Shown: piece by piece, positions 22,712 to 32,130 of the stretch
Layout of the letters: every line of letters starts with the position of its first letter
Numbering within the stretch: the first letter of the stretch is position 1
Source: Antribacter gilvus
Lineage (GTDB): Bacteria > Actinomycetota > Actinomycetes > Actinomycetales > Cellulomonadaceae
Direction of reading: 5' to 3'
Assembly: GCF_003946865.1 (NCBI RefSeq)
Contig: NZ_QXTH01000009.1
Location: 62,001-126,000 of the forward strand
DNA: 64,000 nt
Program-made: the position numbers and the translations under genes
Notes under the pieces: generated by a model
The model's input: the letters and a program-made list of their open reading frames with translations, nothing else
Database searches by the model: none
Told to the model about the DNA's origin: nothing

Positions 22712-25150
22712 ATGACGACGACGCCTCCCGCGAGCGACCTCACCCTCGACGAGCGCGTCTCCCTGCTGTCGGGCAGCGGGTCCTGGCTGACCCAGCCTCT
22801 TCCCGACCACGACGTCCCCGCGGTGGTGCTGAGCGACGGCCCGCACGGGCTGCGGTACCAGCGCGGTGCCGGTGACCACCTGGGGATCGGGCGCAGCGAG
22901 CCCGCGACCTGCTTCCCGCCCGCGGTGACCCTGGCGAGCTCCTGGGACGAGGACCTCGCCGCCGAGGTGGGCCGCGCCGTCGGGGCGGAGGCGCGGGCGC
23001 TCGGCGTCGGCGTCGTCCTGGGGCCCGGGCTCAACATCAAGCGCCACCCGCTGTGCGGGCGCAACTTCGAGTACCTCTCCGAGGACCCGGTCGTGAGCGG
23101 TCGTATGGCCGCCGCGCTGACCGAGGGCATCCAGTCGCAGGGCGTGGGCGCGTGCCTCAAGCACTTCGCGGCGAACAACCAGGAGTCCCACCGGTTCGTC
23201 GTCGACGTGGTCGTCGACGAGCGCACCCTCCGCGAGATCTACCTGGCGGGCTTCGAGCACGCGGTGCGGCACGCCCGGCCCTGGACGGTGATGGCGTCGT
23301 ACAACCTGCTCGACGGCCTCCACACCACGGAGCACCCCGGGCTGCTCACGCAGATCCTTCGTGACGAGTGGGGGTTCCACGGGCTGGTCATGAGCGACTG
23401 GGCCGCCGTGCACGACCGCGCCGCGGGCGTGGCCGCGGGGCTCGACCTGGAGATGCCGGGCAGTCGCGGGCTCTTCGACGCGGAGGTCCACGAGGCGGTC
23501 CGCACCGGGGCGCTCGCGGAGGGGGCGGTGACGACGTCGGCCCAGCGGGTGCTCGACCTCGTGGCCCGGGCGCCCCAGCCCGACGACGCGCCCGGCGTGG
23601 TCCCGGACCACCTGCGCGAGGCCGACGACGCCCTTGCCCGCCGGGCCGCGGCGGCCGGCACCGTCCTGCTGCGGAACGACGGGCTGCTGCCGCTCGCGCC
23701 GGGGACGCGGCTCGCGGTCGTGGGCGCCTTCGCGGAGGAGCCGCGGTACCAGGGAGCGGGGTCGTCCCAGGTGAACCCCACGCGGGTCACGTCGGCGCTC
23801 GACGAGCTGCGCGCCCGCGGCGTCGAGGTCACGTACGCGCGGGGCTACGACCCGGCGCGGTCGGCCGACGACGCGGCGCTCCTCGCGGAGGCGATCGACG
23901 TGGCGGCCGCGGCCGACGTCGCGGTCGTGCTGGTCGGGCTGCCGGCGGTCCGCGAGAGCGAGGGGTTCGACCGCGAGGACCTGGCCCTGCCCGCGCAGCA
24001 CGACGCGCTCGTGACCGCCGTGGCGGCGGTGAACCCGCGCACCGTGGTGGCCCTGTCCAACGGGGGACCCGTGCTGCTCCCGTGGCGGGACCGCGTCGCG
24101 GCGATCCTGGAGTCGTACCTGGGTGGGCAGGCAGGGGGCGCCGCGCTCGTCGACGTGCTGTTCGGCGACGCGGAGCCGGGCGGACGCCTGGCGGAGACCT
24201 TCCCGGCCCGGCAGGAGGACGTCGCGTCGGACCCGTGGTTCCCGGGGCACCCGCATATGGTGGAGCACCGGGAAGGCCTCATGGTCGGCTACCGGCACCA
24301 CGTCACGTCCGGGATCGAGCCCGCGTACCCGTTCGGGTTCGGCCTCGGTTACACCACCTTCGCGTGGGACGGCGCGGCGCTCGACCGGGAGATCCTCACG
24401 CCGGGCGACGGCGCCACGGTCACGGTGACCGTGACGAACACGGGTGGCCGAGCGGGGTCCGACGTCGTCCAGGTGTACGTCCACGACGCGACGGGCGTGG
24501 TGCTCCGCCCCCGCCGCGAGCTCGCCGGCTTCGCGAAGGTCCACCTCGCTCCGGGCGAGAGCCGCGAGGTCCAGGTGCGGGTGCCCGCACGCGCGTTCGC
24601 GTTCTACGACGCGGGGGCGCCCGGCTGGCGCACGCCCGTGGGCCGGTTCGAGGTGGAGGTGGCCCGGAGCTCCGCCGACGTCGTGGCGACGCTCCCCGTC
24701 GAGGTCGAGGGCGGTGTCACCTCGGCGCCCGAGCCCGCCGACGCCGAGCCGGTCGCCCGCACGGACGAGGCGTTCGCCCGCAGGCTGGGGCGCCCCGTGC
24801 CCACCCCGCGCCCGGTGCGGCCGTTCACGCGGGACTCGCTGGTCGGGGAGGTCGCGGCGCGCACGCGCCTCGGCGCGCTGCTCCAGCGGGCGATCGTCCG
24901 GAGGACCCCGGTGGACGAGTCCGACGACGAGGCGACCCGGCTGATGTACGAGCGGTCGACTCGCGAGCTGCCGCTGCGGGCGGCCGCCATCTTCTCCCAG
25001 GGGGCGATCGACCTGCCCACGCTCGACGCGCTGATCGCGGCGATGAACGGCAAGCCGGCCGACGCCGCGAAGCACGCGGGCGCGGCGGTCGCCGGGAGGG
25101 CGCGGGTGCTCGGCGCCGCCGTCCGCGCCAGGCTGGGCAGACCGGAGTAG
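22712..25150 (+). CDS. Glycoside hydrolase family 3 protein (beta-glucosidase-like)
   Basis: This 812-aa GH3 enzyme has the N-terminal catalytic barrel with SDGPHGLR (41-48), KHFAANNQE (150-158) and the nucleophile Asp229 in VMSDW. It also has the C-terminal alpha/beta sandwich with RESEGFDR and a fibronectin III-like domain (VTVTVTNTGGRAGSDVVQVYV). It lacks a signal peptide, so it should act on imported oligosaccharides in the cytoplasm. After the FnIII part, about 120 extra residues (from about 690) form a helical tail with no recognised domain. The ATG at 22712 is preferred; ATG at 22703 is close and equally in frame. Confidence 0.92.
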   Translation: MTTTPPASDLTLDERVSLLSGSGSWLTQPLPDHDVPAVVLSDGPHGLRYQRGAGDHLGIGRSEPATCFPPAVTLASSWDEDLAAEVGRAVGAEARALGVGVVLGPGLNIKRHPLCGRNFEYLSEDPVVSGRMAAALTEGIQSQGVGACLKHFAANNQESHRFVVDVVVDERTLREIYLAGFEHAVRHARPWTVMASYNLLDGLHTTEHPGLLTQILRDEWGFHGLVMSDWAAVHDRAAGVAAGLDLEMPGSRGLFDAEVHEAVRTGALAEGAVTTSAQRVLDLVARAPQPDDAPGVVPDHLREADDALARRAAAAGTVLLRNDGLLPLAPGTRLAVVGAFAEEPRYQGAGSSQVNPTRVTSALDELRARGVEVTYARGYDPARSADDAALLAEAIDVAAAADVAVVLVGLPAVRESEGFDREDLALPAQHDALVTAVAAVNPRTVVALSNGGPVLLPWRDRVAAILESYLGGQAGGAALVDVLFGDAEPGGRLAETFPARQEDVASDPWFPGHPHMVEHREGLMVGYRHHVTSGIEPAYPFGFGLGYTTFAWDGAALDREILTPGDGATVTVTVTNTGGRAGSDVVQVYVHDATGVVLRPRRELAGFAKVHLAPGESREVQVRVPARAFAFYDAGAPGWRTPVGRFEVEVARSSADVVATLPVEVEGGVTSAPEPADAEPVARTDEAFARRLGRPVPTPRPVRPFTRDSLVGEVAARTRLGALLQRAIVRRTPVDESDDEATRLMYERSTRELPLRAAAIFSQGAIDLPTLDALIAAMNGKPADAAKHAGAAVAGRARVLGAAVRARLGRPE

Positions 25151-25194
25151 GCGGGCCCGACCGGGCCCGGACCAGGCGCGAAGGAGGTGCGGAC

Positions 25195-26250
25195 GTGCGC
25201 GATCGGGCTGAACGTGCGATCCGGGCCGTCGTGCGCGCGGTGGGACGGCTGCCGAGGCCCGTGGTACGGGTCCTGGCCGGGCCCCCGCACGTGGTCGACG
25301 GGCAGCGGCTCTACCCCGAGGTGCAGGCCGCGCTGCGGCTCGCGCCGCTCCTGCGGCCGCGGCCGGGCGAGACCGTCGAGCGGGCCCGTGCCCGGGTCGC
25401 GCTGGAGGCCCGCCTCCTCCACGACCCCGTGCCCGTACGGCGCGTCGAGGACGCCGAGGTCCTGGGCTCCCGCGGGCCCGTCCCCGTCCGCGTCTACCAG
25501 GCGGACCCCTCCAGGTCTCCGGACGGGGTGGTGGTGTACCTCCACGGCGGGGGCTTCGTGCTCGGCGACCTCGACACCGCCGACCCGGTCTGCCGCTTCC
25601 TCGCCCGGGCCATGAACGCCGTGGTGCTCTCGGTCGGCTACGCCCTCGCCCCGGAGCACCCCTTCCCGGCCGCCCTGACCGACTCCCTGGACGTGTTCCG
25701 CCACGTCCGCGACCAGCCGGGCCCGTGGTCGGACGTCCCGCTGCCGGTCGCCGTCGCGGGGGACAGCGCGGGCGGCAACCTCGCCGCGGTGGTGGCCAAC
25801 CTCACGCGCGACGACGCGGACGGCGGGCCGGTGTTCCAGCTCCTGCTCTACCCGGGCACCGACATGACGCGCAGGTACCCGTCCGAGGCCCTCTTCGACG
25901 GGTACGCCCTGGCGGCCGACCGCTTGTCCTGGTACCACGACAAGTACCTGACCGACGGCGTTCCCGCGGCCGACCCGCGCGTCTCCCCGATGCTCGCCGA
26001 GGACCTTGCCGGTGTGGCGCCCGCCCACGTCGTCGTCGCCGGTTTCGACGTGCTCCGGGACGAGGGGCTCGCCTACGCGGCCCGCCTGCGCGACGCCGGG
26101 GTGCCCACCACCGTGCAGGTCGTGACGGGCCACGTGCACGGCTTCGCGAACGCGGTGGGGATGAGCCGGCACGCGTCCGAGGCGCTCGCCGAGGCGGTCC
26201 AGCCCCTTGCCTCGGCGCTGCGCACCGGTAGTGTCGGTCGCCCCGCGTAG
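25195..26250 (+). CDS. HSL-family alpha/beta hydrolase (esterase)
   Basis: This 351-aa esterase of the hormone-sensitive-lipase group has the oxyanion motif HGGG (117-120), nucleophile Ser191 in GDSAGG, and likely acid and base in FDVLRDEG and HVHGFAN. It hydrolyses short acyl esters. GTG at 25195 has a strong AAGGAGGTG 6 nt upstream. Its stop codon TAG is shared with a -10-like TAGAAT of the hrcA promoter, so the two units are packed end to start. It may be co-transcribed with the GH3 gene, 44 bp upstream. Confidence 0.92.
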   Translation: MRDRAERAIRAVVRAVGRLPRPVVRVLAGPPHVVDGQRLYPEVQAALRLAPLLRPRPGETVERARARVALEARLLHDPVPVRRVEDAEVLGSRGPVPVRVYQADPSRSPDGVVVYLHGGGFVLGDLDTADPVCRFLARAMNAVVLSVGYALAPEHPFPAALTDSLDVFRHVRDQPGPWSDVPLPVAVAGDSAGGNLAAVVANLTRDDADGGPVFQLLLYPGTDMTRRYPSEALFDGYALAADRLSWYHDKYLTDGVPAADPRVSPMLAEDLAGVAPAHVVVAGFDVLRDEGLAYAARLRDAGVPTTVQVVTGHVHGFANAVGMSRHASEALAEAVQPLASALRTGSVGRPA

Positions 26251-26253
26251 AAT
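26248..26253 (+). promoter_or_regulatory. -10-like TAGAAT of the hrcA operon
   Basis: TAGAAT overlaps the stop of the upstream hydrolase and the first base of the CIRCE element, the expected position for heat-shock control. No clear -35. Confidence 0.5.
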
Positions 26254-26279
26254 TAGCACTCAGGAACCGAGAGTGCCGG
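26253..26279. promoter_or_regulatory. CIRCE operator upstream of hrcA
   Basis: TTAGCACTC (26253-26261), a 9-nt spacer, then GAGTGCCGG (26271-26279) match the CIRCE consensus TTAGCACTC-N9-GAGTGCTAA. The left arm is perfect and the right arm is degenerate in its last three bases. HrcA should bind here and repress its own operon. Confidence 0.88.
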
Positions 26280-26294
26280 ACGGAGGTGCGCGCG

Positions 26295-27311
26295 ATGAGT
26301 GAGGATCGCAGGCTGGACGTGCTGCGGGCCATCGTGGAGGACTACGTCCGCACGAGGGAGCCCGTGGGCTCGCGCGTGCTCACGGAGCGGCACCAGCTCG
26401 GTGTCTCGCCCGCCACGGTGCGCAACGACATGGCCGCCCTCGAGGAGGCCGGGTACATCGCGCAGCCGCACACGTCTGCCGGGCGCATCCCGACGGACAA
26501 GGGCTACCGCCTCTTCGTGGACCGGCTCGCCGAGGTCAAGCCGCTCTCGCAGCCGCAGAAGCGCGCGATCGAGACGTTCTTGTCCGAGGCGGTGGACCTG
26601 GACGACGTGATGACCCGGGCCGGCCGCCTGATCGCCCAGCTCACCGGCCAGGTCGCCGTGGTGCAGTACCCGTCGCTCCGGCGGTCTGGCCTGCGGCACC
26701 TGGAGCTGGTGCCCACCGGGGAGAACCGGCTGCTCGTCGTGGTCATCACCGACACCGGGCGGGTGGAGCAGCGGTTCCTCGACGTGACGCCCGGCCTGGA
26801 CGACGGCCTGCTCGGCGAGCTCCGCGCCCGCCTGAACGCGGCGGCGGCCGGCAAGCGGCTGGCCGACGTCGGGGCGGCTTTCGAGCGGGTCACCGTCGCG
26901 CTGCCCCCGGAGGTCCGGCCCTTGGCCGCCGCTGTCGCCGAGCTCGTCACCGAGACCCTCGGCGAGGAGGGCGAGGAGCGCATCGTGCTCGCCGGGCAGG
27001 CCAACCTCGCGCGGGCCGGCATGCGGTTCGAGCAGGGGCTGAGCCCGGTGCTGGAGGCGCTCGAGGAGCAGGTCGTCCTGCTCGGCCTGCTCACCGAGAT
27101 GGTCGCCGACCAGAGCGTCGCCGTCCGGATCGGCCACGAGAACCGGCTCGAGGGCCTGACCGAGGCGTCGGTGGTCTCCTCCGGCTACGGTACGGACGGC
27201 GACACGCTCGCCATCCTCGGCTCGATCGGCCCCACCCGGATGGACTACCCGGGCACCATCGCCGCGGTACGCGCCGTCGCCCGCTACCTCTCCCGGGTCC
27301 TGCCCACGTGA
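26295..27311 (+). CDS. hrcA: Heat-inducible transcription repressor HrcA
   Basis: This 338-aa repressor has an N-terminal winged helix ([24 protein letters not shown] and [14 protein letters not shown]), then the GAF-like and dimerisation regions ending in the conserved [14 protein letters not shown]. HrcA binds CIRCE and is kept active by GroEL, so it derepresses on heat stress. ATG at 26295 has CGGAGG at 8 nt; a GTG at 26286 overlaps that site and is rejected. dnaJ and rsmE follow, the standard actinobacterial hrcA-dnaJ2 order. Confidence 0.97.
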   Translation: MSEDRRLDVLRAIVEDYVRTREPVGSRVLTERHQLGVSPATVRNDMAALEEAGYIAQPHTSAGRIPTDKGYRLFVDRLAEVKPLSQPQKRAIETFLSEAVDLDDVMTRAGRLIAQLTGQVAVVQYPSLRRSGLRHLELVPTGENRLLVVVITDTGRVEQRFLDVTPGLDDGLLGELRARLNAAAAGKRLADVGAAFERVTVALPPEVRPLAAAVAELVTETLGEEGEERIVLAGQANLARAGMRFEQGLSPVLEALEEQVVLLGLLTEMVADQSVAVRIGHENRLEGLTEASVVSSGYGTDGDTLAILGSIGPTRMDYPGTIAAVRAVARYLSRVLPT

Positions 27312-27432
27312 CGTCCACCTGAGCCCGCCCGGCCCTCGCTCGCACGACCCGGTGCACCCGGGCGCGCGACCGGCGTCGAGCAACTGCACCGTTACCTGAC
27401 CAGCCGACCGAACCGTCTGCGAAGAGAGACCT

Positions 27433-28554
27433 GTGACCGACTACTACGAGATCCTCGGCGTCCAGCGCGACGCCACGCCCGAGCAGATCAAGAAGGCGTA
27501 CCGCAAGCTCGCGCGTGAGCTCCACCCGGACGTCGCGGGCGAGGCCGGCGAAGAACGGTTCAAGGACGTCGCGCGCGCGTACGAGGTGCTGTCCAACGCG
27601 GACAAGCGCCAGCAGTACGACATGGGCGTCGACCCGACCGCCCCCGGCGGCGGTGCGGGAGGCGGCTTCGGCAACGGCTTCGGCTTCCAGGACATCTTCG
27701 AGACGTTCTTCGGCGGCGGGCAGCCGGCCGGCCCCGTGCCCCGCGCCCGGCGGGGCAACGACGCGCTCGTGCGCCTCGACCTCGACCTGGCTGAGGCCAC
27801 GTTCGGGACCAAGCGCGAGCTCCAGGTCGACACCGCCGTGGCGTGCTCCACGTGCGGCGGCGACGGCGCGCGCCCGGGCACGTCGGCTCGCACCTGCGAC
27901 GTGTGCCACGGCCGCGGTTCCGTGCAGCGGGTGGCCCGGTCGTTCCTCGGCCAGGTCATGACGACCGCGCCCTGCGCGGCCTGCGGCGGCTTCGGCACCG
28001 TCATCCCGGAGCCGTGCGCGGACTGCGCCGGCGAGGGCCGCGTGCGCTCGCGCCGCACGGTGACCGTCAACGTCCCGGCCGGCGTCGACACCGGGACGCG
28101 CATCAAGCTCACCGCGCAGGGCGAGGTGGGCCCCGGTGGCGGGCCGGCCGGAGACCTCTACGTCGAGATCCGCGAGCGGGCCCACGACACGTTCGTGCGC
28201 CGTGGCGACGACCTGCACTGCACCCTCCAGGTGCCGATGACGGCGGCGGCCCTCGGGACCGTGCTGGAGCTCGACACCCTCGACGGGCCGCAGGAGATCG
28301 ACCTCCGCCCGGGCACCCAGCCGGGGCAGGTCGTCACCCTCAAGGGGCTCGGAGTGGGGCACCTGCACGCGAACGGCCGCGGCGACCTCAACGTGCACAT
28401 CGAGGTCCTGGTGCCCACGGCGCTGGACACCGAGCAGGAGGAGCTGCTGCAGACCCTCGCGCGCCTGCGCGGCGAGGAGCGGCCCGACCCGCGGCTGTCC
28501 GCCGCGCACCCGGGCGTGTTCTCGCGGCTGCGCGACAAGCTCTCCGGACGCTGA
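27433..28554 (+). CDS. dnaJ: Chaperone DnaJ (DnaJ2)
   Basis: This 373-aa type I J-protein has a J domain with HPD at 31-33, a Gly/Phe-rich linker (GGFGNGFGFQ), and the four CxxCxGxG-type zinc repeats (CSTCGGDG, CDVCHGRG, CAACGGFG, CADCAGEG). A C-terminal substrate-binding region follows. The last zinc repeat has Ala in place of the usual Gly, and the second reads CDVCHG; the cysteines are all present. It stimulates DnaK and delivers unfolded clients. GTG start with GAAGAGAG upstream; 121 bp after hrcA. Confidence 0.97.
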   Translation: MTDYYEILGVQRDATPEQIKKAYRKLARELHPDVAGEAGEERFKDVARAYEVLSNADKRQQYDMGVDPTAPGGGAGGGFGNGFGFQDIFETFFGGGQPAGPVPRARRGNDALVRLDLDLAEATFGTKRELQVDTAVACSTCGGDGARPGTSARTCDVCHGRGSVQRVARSFLGQVMTTAPCAACGGFGTVIPEPCADCAGEGRVRSRRTVTVNVPAGVDTGTRIKLTAQGEVGPGGGPAGDLYVEIRERAHDTFVRRGDDLHCTLQVPMTAAALGTVLELDTLDGPQEIDLRPGTQPGQVVTLKGLGVGHLHANGRGDLNVHIEVLVPTALDTEQEELLQTLARLRGEERPDPRLSAAHPGVFSRLRDKLSGR

Positions 28555-28558
28555 GAGG

Positions 28559-29347
28559 ATGAGCGCGCCCGTATTCCTCGCGGAGACGTCGTCCGCCACA
28601 CCGCTCTCCAGCTACGGCGAGGGGTCGGTCTACGTGCTCGACGGGTCCGAGGGCCGGCACGCGGGCGTCGTGCAGCGCCGGGGCCCGGGTGAGCGCATCG
28701 ACGTGGTCGACGGCGTGGGCGTGCGGCTCGAGACCGTCGTCGAGTCGGTCGTGGGCGGGTCGGTGCACCTGCGGGTGCTACGTGTCGTCGTCGAGCCGGC
28801 GCCGTCCGTGGTCCTCACGCTCGTGCAGGCCCTCGCGAAGGGCGACCGGGACGAGATGGCGATCGAGGCCGCCACCGAGCTGGGGGCCAACGTGATCCTG
28901 CCCTGGCAGGCCGAGCGCTCCGTCGTGGTGTGGCGGGGCGACCGCGCCGCCAAGTCCCGGGCCCGGTGGGTGAGCACCGTCCGGGCGGCCACGAAGCAGG
29001 CCCGCCGGGCGTGCCTGCCGACCGTGGGCGACGCGGTCACCACCAAGCAGCTCGCCGTGCGGACCGCCGAGGTGGTGGCTGCGGGCGGCGTGGTGGTCGT
29101 GCTGCACGAGGAGGCGACGACGCCGCTGGCGGAGGTGCCTCTGCCCCAGGCCGCCGGGGACTGGGGCTCTCGCGAGCTGCTCGTCGTCGTGGGGCCCGAG
29201 GGCGGCATCGCGGAGGCGGAGCTGGCCGCGCTGACCGACGCCGGGGCCGTCGCCGCTCGCCTCGGCCCGCACGTGCTGCGGACGTCGACGGCCGGGCCGG
29301 TGGCTGTCGCGATGCTGAGCGAGCGCCTGGGCCGCTGGGCGGTCTGA
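28559..29347 (+). CDS. rsmE: 16S rRNA (uracil(1498)-N(3))-methyltransferase RsmE
   Basis: This 262-aa SPOUT-class methyltransferase has an N-terminal PUA-like part and the knotted C-terminal domain with VVGPEGGI and LGPHVLRTSTAGPVA, which bind S-adenosylmethionine. It methylates U1498 of 16S rRNA in the finished 30S subunit. It starts 4 nt after the dnaJ stop, so it is the third gene of the heat-shock operon. A large 21-bp-stem hairpin follows. Confidence 0.96.
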   Translation: MSAPVFLAETSSATPLSSYGEGSVYVLDGSEGRHAGVVQRRGPGERIDVVDGVGVRLETVVESVVGGSVHLRVLRVVVEPAPSVVLTLVQALAKGDRDEMAIEAATELGANVILPWQAERSVVVWRGDRAAKSRARWVSTVRAATKQARRACLPTVGDAVTTKQLAVRTAEVVAAGGVVVVLHEEATTPLAEVPLPQAAGDWGSRELLVVVGPEGGIAEAELAALTDAGAVAARLGPHVLRTSTAGPVAVAMLSERLGRWAV

Positions 29348-29375
29348 GCGCTCTCGCGGCGGGATCCTCGCGTGG

Positions 29376-29433
29376 TCGTTAGTTCGTCGCATGATCAGCA
29401 GTTCGAGCTGCCGATCATGCGACGAACTAACGA
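29376..29433. repeat. Long palindrome, CTCGAG-core family, between convergent genes
   Basis: Perfect 21-bp arms (29376-29396, starting TCGTTAGTTCGTCGC; 29413-29433) enclose a 16-base loop, AGCAGTTCGAGCTGCC, that can itself fold. It lies between rsmE and the OmpA-like gene. The loop core resembles the centres of palindromes at 40.5 and 48.8 kb. It can act as a bidirectional terminator. Confidence 0.85.
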
Positions 29434-29463
29434 TCAGCCGGGCGCCCGGCTCCCGGCGACGAA

Positions 29464-30273
29464 CTAGTTCGTCTGCTGCACCACGAAGTCGACCCGGCGG
29501 TTGATCGCCTGGTCCTGCGGCGTGCTCTCGGCCACCTTCGGCACCGACTCGCCGAAGCCCTGGGCGGACAGCCGCTCCGGCGCCACCCCCAGCCCCACGA
29601 GCGTGGTGAGCACCGTCTGCGCGCGTCCCTGGCTGAGGGCGAGGTTGCGGTCCTCGGCGCCCACGGAGTCCGTGTGACCCTCGATCCGCACCGTGATGTC
29701 CGGGTTGGCGAGGAGCACCGCCGCGGCCTGCTCGACCGTCGCGCGGCCCTCCGGCGTCAGGTCGGCGCTGTCGGTGACGAAGGTGATCGCCGGGATGGCG
29801 ACCAGCTGCTCCTGCACGGCCTGGGGCGCAGCGGTCGGGGTGGGTGCCGGCGTCGTGCTGGGGGAGGTGCTGGGCGAGGCGCTCGGCGTCGCGCTCGTAG
29901 AGGCGCTCGGAGACGCGCTCGCGGAGGCGCTCGGCGAGGCCGAGGACTCCTCGCCCTCGTCCTCGTCGCCCGTGGTGCCCGCGGCCCAGGCCGGCATCAG
30001 CGCCCGCACCACGCGCACGCCCTCGACGCCCTCGACCACGTCGGCGGCCTCGCGGCCGTCGTCCTCGTTCTGGGCCAGGACCGTCGCGTCCCGCCCGGCG
30101 AACGACACCTCGACCTCGCCCAGCCCGGCCTCGGCGAGGGCCGCCTCCGACGCGGTCGTGAGCTTGGCCTCGATGACACCGTCGCGGAAGAACGTGTCCT
30201 GCGCGCCGGTGAGCAGCCCGAACCCGACGGCCGTCACCACGATCGGCGTGACGACACGACGCCGTCGGCTCAT
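29464..30273 (-). CDS. BON-OmpA protein, ArfA-like
   Basis: This 269-aa protein has one N-terminal membrane helix (about 8-24), a BON-like region (about 30-92), a Ser/Pro/Thr-rich linker (about 108-150) and a C-terminal OmpA peptidoglycan-binding domain with EGHTDSVGAEDRNLALSQGRA. The plan matches mycobacterial ArfA-type proteins, which sit in the membrane and contact the cell wall. Its ATG overlaps the stop of the upstream HhH gene by 4 nt, so it is translationally coupled to that gene. Confidence 0.85.
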   Translation of the reverse strand: MSRRRRVVTPIVVTAVGFGLLTGAQDTFFRDGVIEAKLTTASEAALAEAGLGEVEVSFAGRDATVLAQNEDDGREAADVVEGVEGVRVVRALMPAWAAGTTGDEDEGEESSASPSASASASPSASTSATPSASPSTSPSTTPAPTPTAAPQAVQEQLVAIPAITFVTDSADLTPEGRATVEQAAAVLLANPDITVRIEGHTDSVGAEDRNLALSQGRAQTVLTTLVGLGVAPERLSAQGFGESVPKVAESTPQDQAINRRVDFVVQQTN

Positions 30274-31883
30274 GCCTTCACCTCGGACTCCGGCTCGGTC
30301 CCGGCCGGGGCCGACGTCGCCTCGACGGCTGCGGTCTCCGCCTCGTCCTGGGCGATGGCGGCGGCCTTGGCTGCGTCGTCCTCGATCTGGTCGACGTCGG
30401 CGTAGTCCACCTTCTCGTGGAACGTCACGGCGCGGTCCTGCCCGGCGACGAGGTACTCCTGGTACTCCTTCAGGCCGTCCTCGTCGTCGTCCACGAGGTA
30501 CTGCGCCTGGTCGGACCAGGAGCTCGCGGCGGGGGCGAAGGTGATGCCCGCCGCCTGGATGGCCTCGCGCAGCCGGGCCTCGGACGCACCGGCGACCCTG
30601 GCGTACGTGGTGAGGCCCGCGGCCTTGAGCGCAGCCTCGATCTTGGGCCCGATGCCCTCGATGCGCTGCAGGTCCTGCGGCTCGGGCTCCGGCTCCGGCT
30701 CTGGCTGCGCTGCCGCGAGCGCGGCGGCCTCCGCCTCGTCCTGGGCGATGGCGGCGGCCTTGGCGGCCTCGTCCTCGATCTGGTCGACGTCGGCGTAGTC
30801 CACCTTGGCGTTGAACTTCCCGGTGCGCTCCTGCCCCGCGACGAGGTAGTCCTGGTACTCCTTCAGGCCGTCCTCGTCACCCGCGGCGAGGTACTCGGCC
30901 TGGGCCGCCCACGAGCTGGCGGCGGGCGCGAACTTGATCCCGGACGCCTTGATGGCGGCACGTAGCTCGGCCTCCGAGGCGGCCGCGACCTTGGCGTACG
31001 TGGTGTAGCCGGCGGCCTTGAGGGCGGCGTCGATCTTGGGGCCGATGCCCTCGATCCGACGCAGGTCCTGCGGCTCGGGGGCGGCGGCGATCGCGGCGGC
31101 AACGGCGGGCTCGGCCGGCTCGGCGGCGACCTCAGCCTCGGCGGCGACAGGCTCAGCGGCGGCCTCAGGCTCGGCGGCCGCGGGCTCGGTCGCGACGGGC
31201 TCGGCGGCGGCCTCTCCCGCGGCGGCAGCCTCGGCTGCCTGGCGGGCTACCGCCTCGGCCTCGGCGACCACCTCGGCGGCAGCCGCCTCGTCGAGCTCCG
31301 GGTCGTCGGGCGTGCCCTGCCGGGCCGCCGACGCTGCCGCCTTCGCCGCTCCCTTGGCGGCCGGCCGCGCCACGACCCCGGCAGCCTCGGGTGCAGAAGC
31401 CTCGGCGGCCTCGGCCTCGGCCTCGGCCACGTCACCGGCCACGTCACCGGCAGCGGCGGCGTCCACCGGGGCAGCCTCGGAAGAGCCGGCCTCCGGCTCC
31501 GTCACGGCCGCCACGGGCTGGGTCTCCGCGACCATCGCCGCGTCGGCGGCGAGCTCGGCCTCGAGGGCGGCGTCCCGGTCGGCGGCGGACGGCCCGCCGG
31601 TCAGGTGGTTCGCGTCGGACTCGACGGCAGACCCGACCGCGACGAGCTCGGTCTTCTGCTCGAGAGCCTTCTGCGCGGGAGCCTTCTCCGACGTCTTCGC
31701 CGGAGCCTTCTCGGGACGGTCGGCAGCGGCCGCCGTGGACCCGTCAGCAGCAGCCGACGTGGGCGCGGACGCGGCCTCGTCGGACCGCGTGCTGCGCCGT
31801 CCCCAGATCAACCAGCCCACGAGGAGGCCGAGCAGGAACGCGACGATGATGAATGCGAGCGATTCGATGATGAACCAGGCCAC
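30270..31883 (-). CDS. Membrane-anchored protein with two helix-hairpin-helix repeat units
   Basis: This 537-aa protein has one N-terminal membrane helix (about 2-27, ending in WLIWGRR), a very Ala/Glu-rich middle (about 35-270) and two 131-residue repeats. Each has DL(R/Q)RIEGIGPKI-ALKAAG, followed by a helix pair and VDYADVDQIED-AAKAAAIAQDE. The IEGIGPK segments are HhH-type turns. DNA binding is possible but unproven, and the repeats may instead bind protein. GTG at 31883 has GGAGGT 5 nt upstream. It is coupled to the BON-OmpA gene, suggesting a joint envelope role. Function unknown. Confidence 0.75.
   Translation of the reverse strand: MAWFIIESLAFIIVAFLLGLLVGWLIWGRRSTRSDEAASAPTSAAADGSTAAAADRPEKAPAKTSEKAPAQKALEQKTELVAVGSAVESDANHLTGGPSAADRDAALEAELAADAAMVAETQPVAAVTEPEAGSSEAAPVDAAAAGDVAGDVAEAEAEAAEASAPEAAGVVARPAAKGAAKAAASAARQGTPDDPELDEAAAAEVVAEAEAVARQAAEAAAAGEAAAEPVATEPAAAEPEAAAEPVAAEAEVAAEPAEPAVAAAIAAAPEPQDLRRIEGIGPKIDAALKAAGYTTYAKVAAASEAELRAAIKASGIKFAPAASSWAAQAEYLAAGDEDGLKEYQDYLVAGQERTGKFNAKVDYADVDQIEDEAAKAAAIAQDEAEAAALAAAQPEPEPEPEPQDLQRIEGIGPKIEAALKAAGLTTYARVAGASEARLREAIQAAGITFAPAASSWSDQAQYLVDDDEDGLKEYQEYLVAGQDRAVTFHEKVDYADVDQIEDDAAKAAAIAQDEAETAAVEATSAPAGTEPESEVKA
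30285..31078 (-). repeat. Tandem direct repeat, period 393 bp, in the HhH gene
   Basis: Two copies of a 393-bp unit encode the HhH repeats; the block GCAGGTCCTGCGGCTCGG occurs at 30668-30685 and 31061-31078. The copies have drifted but stay in frame. This is an internal duplication within one gene. Confidence 0.8.
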
Positions 31884-32118
31884 GCGGACCTCCAGCGGGT
31901 GCGGTGTGTGAGGGCGAGCACGACGACGTGACGTGCACAGAGAATGGCGTACAGCACCGTCGTGGTCGAATGCGGCAGAGCATCCCACATGTCCCAAACC
32001 ACGGCACATCGGACGACTGTGGCGAGCGCCACGCGAGGTGCGCCGACCGCCCGGGCCGGCCCCCCGGCGTCGGGCAACGAGGTCCGTGACCCGCTGCGCG
32101 AGGCGCGCCGCACGCCGG

Positions 32119-32124
32119 TAGCCT
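32119..32124 (+). promoter_or_regulatory. -10-like TAGCCT for the HIT gene
   Basis: TAGCCT is followed by 6 nt (GCGGGT) and ATG at 32131, fitting a leaderless transcript. Confidence 0.5.
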
Positions 32125-32130
32125 GCGGGT

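Noticed and set aside
23368-25194. Upstream continuation of the HSL-esterase frame
   Set aside because: The frame stays open through the GH3 gene in another phase, but the ribosome site AAGGAGGTG and the family start set the true beginning at 25195.
31884-32130. Hidden gene in the 247-bp gap before the HIT gene
   Set aside because: Short frames exist on both strands but none has a ribosome site or a convincing composition. The gap holds the divergent promoter area of the HhH and HIT genes.
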